DNA of 64,000 nucleotides from contig NZ_JAIUZP010000004.1 of the NCBI RefSeq assembly GCF_020171315.1, positions 186,001 to 250,000 on the forward strand, read 5' to 3'. The position numbers and the translations under genes are program-made. This document shows, one piece after another, positions 1 to 6,730 of the stretch; position 1 is the first letter of the stretch, and the number at the start of each line of letters is the position of its first letter. Source of the stretch: Pseudooceanicola nanhaiensis (GTDB lineage: Bacteria; Pseudomonadota; Alphaproteobacteria; Rhodobacterales; Rhodobacteraceae). Below the pieces are notes generated by a model. That model was not told the origin of the DNA. It worked only from the letters and a program-made list of their open reading frames with translations, and searched no databases.

Positions 1-1
1 G

Positions 2-310
2 AAATTCCCCGGCGTGACCGTGCTGAACCGCCCGGCACAGGAGATCGAGAGCCTTGGCCTTGCGCACATCGGCTCGGTCATCTCGGGTGTGCCGGTGCTG
101 GCGCGGCCGCAGATCCAGCGCGAGGTGGTGGGCCGGGCCTTCAAGGTGATGGCCCCGGGCGGGGTCTTCGTGCAGATCACCTATTCGCCCAACGCCCCGA
201 TCCCGCCCGAGGTGCAGGCCGAACTGGGCGTGCGCGCGACGAAGCGCGGGACGGTCTGGGCGAACCTGCCCCCGGCGCGGGTGTTCGAGTTCCGCCGGTC
301 TGCGCAGTAA
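2..310 (+). CDS. pmtA: Phospholipid N-methyltransferase, C-terminal part (PmtA-like)
   Basis: Only the last ~102 residues are inside the window; the frame is open from base 2 to the TAA at 308-310. The text resembles the C-terminal half of the SAM-dependent PmtA enzymes that methylate phosphatidylethanolamine towards phosphatidylcholine: a short strand ending in VISGVPVL, a helix, then FKVMAPGGVFVQITY, the late beta-strand/turn typical of class I methyltransferases (LRPGG.F..F.Y in relatives), and ANLPPARVFEFRR at the end. The SAM-binding glycine motif would lie upstream and cannot be checked. A strong intrinsic terminator follows about 45 bases after the stop, so this is probably the last gene of its transcript. 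The alternative is another small-molecule or rRNA methyltransferase of the same fold. Confidence 0.72.
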   Translation, partial: KFPGVTVLNRPAQEIESLGLAHIGSVISGVPVLARPQIQREVVGRAFKVMAPGGVFVQITYSPNAPIPPEVQAELGVRATKRGTVWANLPPARVFEFRRSAQ

Positions 311-354
311 GTGCGTGGGCCCGAGGGGCCGCGGGACAGGACGTGACAGGATAG

Positions 355-390
355 GACGGGCGGCGCGAGGGATTGCGCCGCCCGTCTTTT
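355..390 (+). terminator. Intrinsic terminator after pmtA
   Basis: A perfect 12-bp stem (355-366 with 375-386, arms gacgggcggcgc / gcgccgcccgtc) with an 8-base loop is followed by TTTT. Confidence 0.85.
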
Positions 391-496
391 GTTGTGGGTG
401 ACTTCGGGACCTCTCCTCGCTCGCGGGATGTCGCGCATCACGTCCAATTGGGCTGCCTGCCCCTCGCGCTCCCTTTCCCATTCCGCTCTCCGTCAG

Positions 497-590
497 CCAC
501 GGAGGGCAGCGCCGTCCCGCGGGGTGGCGCATAAGCGCCGCCCCATGGGGGGCGGGTCGGCGCTGCCCGGCCTATCGGCCGGGCGGGGGA
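497..590 (+). repeat. Dispersed intergenic hairpin element, copy 1
   Basis: One of five near-identical ~90-103 bp copies in the window (others near 14825, 20172, 23898 and, inverted, 54798). The core has outer arms GGGCAGCGCCG-T-CCCGC and GCGGG-T-CGGCGCTGCCC, inner arms ggggtggcgc / gcgccgcccc around a 4-base loop, and a second small hairpin (cggcc-tatc-ggccg) on the right. This copy lacks the clean CCACC/GGTGG outer flank seen in copies 2-4. Confidence 0.9.
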
Positions 591-755
591 TCAGTGGAGG
601 GGACCGCGCAGGCCCATAAGATTTGTAGGCCCGCCACGTTCAGAGAAAGGACGTTTCCTATCGCACCTCCCCTCCCTGCCCTATTCCCCCCAATGCGGCA
701 TTGATCTTCCCCGCAGGAGCGGTACAAAGCGGCGACTTCCTTTAGGAGAGCTGAC

Positions 756-2150
<1,395 letters not shown>

Positions 2151-2152
2151 GC

Positions 2153-2389
2153 ATGGCCGAACCGGTCAACCTGAACCGGTTTCGGAAAGACAAGGCGCGG
2201 GCCGAGAAGAAGGCCCGCGCCGACGAGAACGCCGTGAAATTCGGGCGCAGCAAGGCCCAGAAGGACGCGGAGAAGGCCCGCGCCGACCAGGCCCGCCGCC
2301 TGCTCGACGGGCACCGGACCGACGATGCGCCCGGGGTGGACGGCCCCGCTGCGCAAGACGCCCCGAAGGACGACGGGTCCGGGGCATGA
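2153..2389 (+). CDS. DUF4169 family small basic protein
   Basis: 78 residues that match the DUF4169 type: N-terminal NLNRFRKDKARAEK, then a strongly charged Lys/Arg/Ala-rich helix through about residue 60 and an acidic, disordered tail. It has no signal peptide or membrane segment, so it is cytosolic. The ATG lies 2 bases after the fumC stop, and the 3' end overlaps the next gene by an ATGA junction, so the three are probably translated from one mRNA. In alphaproteobacteria this family sits next to fumC and SspB-type genes; its molecular function is not known. The charged helix would suit binding of nucleic acid or ribosomes, but that is inference. Confidence 0.85.
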   Translation: MAEPVNLNRFRKDKARAEKKARADENAVKFGRSKAQKDAEKARADQARRLLDGHRTDDAPGVDGPAAQDAPKDDGSGA

Positions 2390-2610
2390 GCACCCGCCCG
2401 GTCAAACGCTCCCTTACCCTGCGAGGCCACCGCACCAGCGTCTCTCTGGAGGAGGACTTCTGGCGCGCCTTCCGTGACATCGCCGAGGAAAAGGGGCTGG
2501 CGCTGAACGCGCTTGCCGCCGAGATCGACGAGGCCCGCGGGATCGAGGCCGGGCTGGCCTCGGCGATCCGGGTCTACGTGCTGGCCCACTACCGGGGCAA
2601 TCGCGGTTAA
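2386..2610 (+). CDS. Ribbon-helix-helix domain protein
   Basis: 74 residues forming a single ribbon-helix-helix domain of the RHH_4 type. The strand KRSLTLRGHRTSVSL is followed by two helices (EDFWRAFRDIAEEK and LNALAAEIDEAR...LASAIRVYVLAHYR). Proteins of this fold dimerise and usually bind DNA through the paired N-terminal strands, so it may be a small regulator. The start overlaps the preceding stop (ATGA). The placement downstream of fumC and DUF4169 is conserved in the order; no target operator can be named from the sequence. Confidence 0.85.
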   Translation: MSTRPVKRSLTLRGHRTSVSLEEDFWRAFRDIAEEKGLALNALAAEIDEARGIEAGLASAIRVYVLAHYRGNRG

Positions 2611-2644
2611 TCGCGGATTAACTGACCTCGGGCAGGCTTGGCGG

Positions 2645-2875
2645 ATGACGCAGATCCCTGCCCCTCTCTCCGCAGACGCCTGGATGCGCCATCTCTTCAG
2701 CTCCCGCGCGGCCCTGTAGGGTGCGGTCATCCGGCGGAAACTGCGCGACATCGAGCGTTACGTGGGCCGCAGCCGGTTCGAGGCAGAGCTGCGCCGCCGC
2801 GGGTTCCATGCGGTCGAAAACGCGGGACAACTCGTCATCTTCTGCAACCAGGACCCGATCCAGGTTATCTGTTGA
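2645..2875 (+). pseudogene. Small conserved-looking protein interrupted by an in-frame TAG
   Basis: Reading from ATG 2645 gives MTQIPAPLSADAWMRHLFSS..., then TAG at 2717-2719. The same frame then continues without another stop for 51 codons to TGA 2873-2875 (GAVIRRKLRDIERYVGR...RRRGFHAVENAGQ...FCNQDP). Both halves look like one ~75-residue protein family that I recall from Rhodobacterales genomes, in which no stop occurs at this point. The parsimonious reading is a nonsense mutation or a base-call error. No good restart codon with a ribosome site is visible after the TAG. The function of the family is unknown to me. Confidence 0.6.
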
Positions 2876-2892
2876 AACATCGGATGCACTTC

Positions 2893-2937
2893 CCGTTTTC
2901 TTCGAAGAAAACGGACCGGAAAATTCGAATTTTCCGG
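2893..2937. repeat. Two adjacent 22-bp perfect palindromes
   Basis: Positions 2893-2914 (ccgttttcttcg...) and 2916-2937 (ccggaaaattcg...) are each a perfect 22-bp palindrome centred on TTCGAA, separated by one base. They sit 9 bases beyond the stop of the leftward P450 gene and 17 bases after the broken small gene, so they may act as terminators for converging transcripts or as a protein-binding site. Confidence 0.75.
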
Positions 2938-2946
2938 TTCAGACCT

Positions 2947-4386
2947 TCAACCTCTGCGCTCCAGGTGGAGCCAGATCCCGTCCTTCGAGCGCACCGTCAG
3001 ATGCGCCACAGGCACCGGGTCGCGGCCCTCGACGCGGCTGACCCGGTAATGCCGCAGGATCATCGACAGCAGCAGCGGCCCCTCGACCATGGCAAAGCCT
3101 GCGCCGGTGCAGACCCGGGCCCCTGCGGAGAAGGGAATATAGGCCTCGCGGGCGCAGGTGCGGCCGTTCTCGGTCCCCCAGCGGGTGGGGTCGAAGACAT
3201 CGGGCCGGTCCCAGAGCCGCTCGTGCCGGTGCAGGTGCCAGGGGCTCAGCACCACCTGCGCGCCTTTCGGGACCTCGCGGTCGCGGGCGTGCACCGGGCA
3301 GGCCGCCTCGCGCACCATCATCGGCACCGGGGGATAGAGCCGCAGCGCCTCGCGGAAGGTATCGCGGCTGAGCTTGAGCTTCGACATCACCGCGAAGTCC
3401 GCGCCTGCGTCCAGCGCGCGCGCCTCCTCGGCCAGCCGCTCCTGCCACTCGGGGTAAAGCGCCATGAGGTAGAGCGTCCAGGCCAGGGCCGAGGCCGAGG
3501 TCTCATGCCCCGCAAGGAAGAAGATCGCCACCTGGTCGACCATCTCGGCGGTGTCGAAGGTGTCGCCGGTCTGCGGGTCCGCGGTGGTCATGATCTTGGT
3601 GGCCAGATCGTCAGGTGCGGTGCCTGCCGCGATCTCCTGCCGCCGGGCGTCGGTCAGCCCGGTGATCAGCCGCCGGATGATCCGGGCCGAGCGTTTCGTG
3701 TCACGCCGGAAGAAGCGCGGCATCCAGCGCGGCAGGGGCACGAAGGCGGCTAGGTTCAGCACCGGCTGGCTGCGTTGGTAGACGCGGAATTCGTCAAAGA
3801 CCTGCGCGGCGACCTCGTGTTCGATCGGGATCGAGAAGAGCGTGCGGAAGATCACGTCCGCCGCGGCATGGCTGGTCTCGGCCTCGATCTCCAGCGTGCC
3901 GCCCGCATGGGGCGCCAGCCGCGCGACGCAGGCCTCGGCGGCGGCCCACATGGCGGGAAACGTGTCCTTCAGCCGCCCGCCCTCGAAGGCCGGGTCGATG
4001 ATCCGGCGCTGCCGTTTCCAGGTCTCGCCATTGGTCAGGAAGACGGAGTTACCGAGCAGCGGGCGCAGCCCCTCGCCTACCCGGTCGGACTTGGGGAAAT
4101 CCCCGGGCCGGTCCTTCAGCACCATCCTCACCAGTTCGGGCTGGTTCATGAGGTAGGAGCGGAAGAAGGGCGTGCGGAACTCGGCCATCCACGCGCGGTA
4201 GAGCCGCGCGGGCTGGGCCGAGAGCAGGTCGGCCCGGAAGAGCTTCACGTAGCGCCTCAGCGAGACCCTGTCGGGCCGCGAGGGCGGCTTGGGCGGCAGG
4301 CGGGGGTCGGGCCCCTCCGGCCCGGCCTGAGACGGCGCAGAGGGCTCGGGCGGCGGCATCCTCTCCCCATGAACGGGGCAACTCAT
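2947..4386 (-). CDS. Cytochrome P450
   Basis: 479-residue soluble cytochrome P450, a heme-thiolate monooxygenase. The I-helix oxygen-activation motif reads AGHETSAS, the K-helix E-x-x-R is E346-R349 (EALRLYPP), and the heme loop FSAGARVCTG places the cysteine ligand at C426. The first ~30 residues are Pro-rich with no membrane anchor, so the enzyme should be cytosolic and need a separate ferredoxin and reductase, none of which is nearby. The ATG at 4386 overlaps the upstream hydrolase stop in ATGA, which fixes the start and implies translational coupling. The open frame continues upstream only over the hydrolase gene. The substrate is unknown; the MNQPELVRMVLKD stretch suggests a fatty-acid or terpenoid-type bacterial CYP, as inference only. 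Confidence 0.93.
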   Translation of the reverse strand: MSCPVHGERMPPPEPSAPSQAGPEGPDPRLPPKPPSRPDRVSLRRYVKLFRADLLSAQPARLYRAWMAEFRTPFFRSYLMNQPELVRMVLKDRPGDFPKSDRVGEGLRPLLGNSVFLTNGETWKRQRRIIDPAFEGGRLKDTFPAMWAAAEACVARLAPHAGGTLEIEAETSHAAADVIFRTLFSIPIEHEVAAQVFDEFRVYQRSQPVLNLAAFVPLPRWMPRFFRRDTKRSARIIRRLITGLTDARRQEIAAGTAPDDLATKIMTTADPQTGDTFDTAEMVDQVAIFFLAGHETSASALAWTLYLMALYPEWQERLAEEARALDAGADFAVMSKLKLSRDTFREALRLYPPVPMMVREAACPVHARDREVPKGAQVVLSPWHLHRHERLWDRPDVFDPTRWGTENGRTCAREAYIPFSAGARVCTGAGFAMVEGPLLLSMILRHYRVSRVEGRDPVPVAHLTVRSKDGIWLHLERRG

Positions 4387-5654
4387 GCGACGCGGCTCGT
4401 GTATTTCGACACCGGGGTTTCGATCCGGCTTTTCGAGGGCTCGCGGCCCTCGTAACGGCGGCCGAGGGTCAGCGGCCCGGCGGTGATGCGGAAGTAATCG
4501 TAATCCCCGGGCCGGTCGAAGTGGCACAGGTACTGGAAATGCAGCCGGAAGAAGCGCCACCGCAGCTTGGCCCATGTCTCGGGCGCGAGCGTCTGGGTGA
4601 AGGCGGCGGAGACCACCAGCGGCCAGCGTTTGCCCTGCTGCGCCACGCCGGTGACCGCGACAGGATCGCAGAGCGCGAAGGCACAGCCGTCGCCGGGTGC
4701 CGTCACGTCGATCCAGGGCACCTCGGGGCGCATGGAGAGATAGGCGAGGTCATCGCGCAGCCGTCCCGCCTTGGGCAGGAAGGAGACCATGGGCACCACC
4801 TGCCCCAGCGACAGGAAGGAGAGCCGCGGCCCCTCGCCCCGCCCGGTGGGCGCCCGGCCCGAGCGCACCAGATCGGCGAGGATCGAGACCGCCAGATGGG
4901 CGCCCGAGGAATGGCCCACAACCAGCACCTCGTCCACATCCTCGCGCAAGGCAGCGGCGATGGCATCGCCGAACTCGGCCATCCGGGCCTCCAGCGCGGG
5001 CGGGTTCGCCCCCAGAGACTGGGCCGAGAAGCCGTAATCGTTCATCAGGTAATAGGCAAAGAACTTGCCGTCCTTGGCCTTGAACCAGGCCAGCACGCGC
5101 CAGACCACGGCCAGCCCCGTGGCCCATCCCAAGAGCGGCGCCAGCATCGGCAGCGCCAGCGACAGCAGCCAAGCCATCAGCGCCCCCGCGCCCCAGCCCG
5201 CAAGGCAGGCCAGCAGCAGTTGCAGGATCAGCATCCCGACGGGATAGAGTGCCGCGATCACCGGCCCCTTGCGCAGCCGCATCAGCCGGAAGAGCGCACC
5301 GGAGCCGATATAGACCGCCGCCGTGCGCACCATCTGCACGTAGGTCGCGGCAATCCCCTGCGCCATGCTGTCCCGCACGATGTCGGACCAGACCAGCACC
5401 TCGATATCGCTCTCGATCTCTGCGCCGTCCATCTGCGCCGAGACATGCCAGCCATAAGGGCCCTTGGTGGTCTTGGGACGCAGGGTGATCTCGTAGCCCG
5501 AGACCTCCGCCTGCAGCGCGGCCTCCTTGCGGTAGAGTTCCCGGTAGCGGCGCGGATGGATCGGATCGTAGCCGGGGATGTAGAAGACCCGGCGGCGCGC
5601 CACCTGTCCTTCCGTCTCTGCTGCGAAATAGTCCGGCATCTGCCCTGCCCTCAT
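4383..5654 (-). CDS. Membrane-associated alpha/beta hydrolase
   Basis: 423 residues. A nucleophile elbow GHSSG near residues 247-251 (VLVVGHSSGAHLAVS) marks an alpha/beta hydrolase of esterase or lipase type. YIPGYDPIHPRRYRELY near the N-terminus probably forms the oxyanion strand. Around residues 125-185 two to three hydrophobic stretches (PVIAALYPVGMLILQLLLACLAG, LLSLALPMLAPLLG) suggest a membrane hairpin inserted before the catalytic core. It overlaps the P450 gene by 4 bp, so the two products probably act together on one substrate, perhaps a lipid or an ester. An alternative start is ATG 5639 (MPDYFAAETEG). Confidence 0.72.
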   Translation of the reverse strand: MRAGQMPDYFAAETEGQVARRRVFYIPGYDPIHPRRYRELYRKEAALQAEVSGYEITLRPKTTKGPYGWHVSAQMDGAEIESDIEVLVWSDIVRDSMAQGIAATYVQMVRTAAVYIGSGALFRLMRLRKGPVIAALYPVGMLILQLLLACLAGWGAGALMAWLLSLALPMLAPLLGWATGLAVVWRVLAWFKAKDGKFFAYYLMNDYGFSAQSLGANPPALEARMAEFGDAIAAALREDVDEVLVVGHSSGAHLAVSILADLVRSGRAPTGRGEGPRLSFLSLGQVVPMVSFLPKAGRLRDDLAYLSMRPEVPWIDVTAPGDGCAFALCDPVAVTGVAQQGKRWPLVVSAAFTQTLAPETWAKLRWRFFRLHFQYLCHFDRPGDYDYFRITAGPLTLGRRYEGREPSKSRIETPVSKYTSRVA

Positions 5655-5705
5655 TCTTTCCCATGAGGCTACAGATTGTTTCCGGCAAGATTAAGGCCGC
5701 AGAAT

Positions 5706-5750
5706 GGTCAGCCCATGGTGGTCGGCCGATGGTGGTCAGCCGATGGTGGC
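5706..5750. repeat. Three tandem 14-bp repeats at the ccdA 3' end
   Basis: ggtcagcccatggt, ggtcggccgatggt and ggtcagccgatggt follow each other at 5706, 5720 and 5734. The third copy contains the ccdA stop codon and last codons, so the array seems to be a local duplication of the gene's end. Confidence 0.7.
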
Positions 5751-6485
5751 GAGCGCCGGGAAGGTCTCCAGCAGCCAGAAGGAGAAGGCCGAGAAGCCGC
5801 CCGTCAGCATCAGCAGGCCCACGGTCCAGAGCAGCAGCCCCATGATGCGCTCGATCCGCTCCATGTTGCGCTTGAGCCAGGACATCGTGCCGCCCAGGCT
5901 GGGCAGGAAGGCGGCCACCAGCAGGAAGGGCACACCAAGGCCGATGGCATAGACCGCCAGCAGCGCGGTCCCGCGCGTGACGTTGCCCTCGGAGGCGGCC
6001 ATGGAGAGGATCGCGCCAAGCTGCGGCCCGATGCAGGGCGTCCAGCCGAAGGCAAAGGCCAGCCCCAGCACATAGGCCCCGAAGGCCGAACCGCCCCGAT
6101 CGCCCGCATCCATCCGCGCCTCGCGGTCGAGGAAGGGGATGCGGATCACGCCGAGGAAATGCGCGCCGAAGATCATCACCAGAACGCCCGCGACCGTGTT
6201 GAACCACTGCTGGTATTGCAGGAAGAGCAGCCCCGCCGCCGAGGCCGCAAAGCCGAGCAGCAGGAAGACGGTGGAGAGCCCCAGCACGAAGAAGAGCGCG
6301 GCCAGCAGCGGGCGCCCCCGGTCGCGGCCCTGCCCCACCTCGGCCATGGAGACCCCGGACATATACGCCAGGTACGGCGGCACGATGGGCAACACGCAGG
6401 GGCTGAGGAAGGAGATCACCCCCGCCGTCAGCGCCACGAGCATGGCGGGCAAGAGGCCCGCGTCTATGAGGTCGATCCCGAACAT
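5736..6485 (-). CDS. ccdA: Cytochrome c biogenesis protein CcdA
   Basis: 249-residue integral membrane thiol-disulfide transporter with six hydrophobic segments. CcdA passes electrons from cytoplasmic thioredoxin across the inner membrane to keep apocytochrome c cysteines reduced. Its two redox cysteines are visible in the expected contexts: C30 in FLSPCVLPIVPPYLAYMSG and C151 in GWTPCIGPQLGAIL, in the first and fourth segments. The start MFGIDLIDAG is a normal family start. No other cytochrome c maturation gene is adjacent. A 9-unit GGCTA array lies about 110 bp upstream, in the probable promoter region. Confidence 0.95.
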   Translation of the reverse strand: MFGIDLIDAGLLPAMLVALTAGVISFLSPCVLPIVPPYLAYMSGVSMAEVGQGRDRGRPLLAALFFVLGLSTVFLLLGFAASAAGLLFLQYQQWFNTVAGVLVMIFGAHFLGVIRIPFLDREARMDAGDRGGSAFGAYVLGLAFAFGWTPCIGPQLGAILSMAASEGNVTRGTALLAVYAIGLGVPFLLVAAFLPSLGGTMSWLKRNMERIERIMGLLLWTVGLLMLTGGFSAFSFWLLETFPALATIG

Positions 6486-6591
6486 GTCTTCCGATTATCG
6501 CATGTGGGCTGCCGCGTCATGTGGTGCGATGTCACAAGAGCGTTGGGTTCTGTTTCAATGGAGCCGTCCCGCCGGGCCCGCGGCTTGACTT

Positions 6592-6636
6592 GGCTAGGCT
6601 AGGCTAGGCTAGGCTAGGCTAGGCTAGGCTAGGCTA
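6592..6636. repeat. Pentanucleotide microsatellite (GGCTA)9
   Basis: Nine exact GGCTA units run from 6592 to 6636 between the 3' end of rne and the start of ccdA. A 5-bp unit outside coding sequence is unstable by slipped-strand mispairing, and the array lies upstream of leftward ccdA. Confidence 0.95.
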
Positions 6637-6671
6637 GGAGACGCGTCCCGGATGGATCGAGTCCACAAATG

Positions 6672-6703
6672 AAAACCGCCGCACCCGGTGGGGTACGGCG
6701 GTT
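6672..6703 (-). terminator. Intrinsic terminator of rne
   Basis: On the minus strand aaccgccg...cggcggtt forms an 8-bp stem (6674-6681 with 6696-6703), followed by TTTTC, about 30 bases beyond the rne stop. Confidence 0.7.
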
Positions 6704-6730
6704 CACATCATGTCGGTGCGGAAGCGAACC

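Larger units (their letters stand above)
311..755. other. Intergenic stretch pmtA-fumC
   Basis: No gene is visible here. The stretch holds the pmtA terminator, copy 1 of the dispersed ~100-nt hairpin element (497-590) and the fumC leader. The end of the leader carries TTTAGGAGAG about 8 bases before the fumC ATG, a good ribosome binding site. Confidence 0.7.

Noticed and set aside
2717-2719. Pyrrolysine or selenocysteine recoding at the amber codon
   Set aside because: Selenocysteine uses TGA; pyrrolysine systems are not known in this lineage, and no pyl genes are in the window. A mutation or error is simpler.
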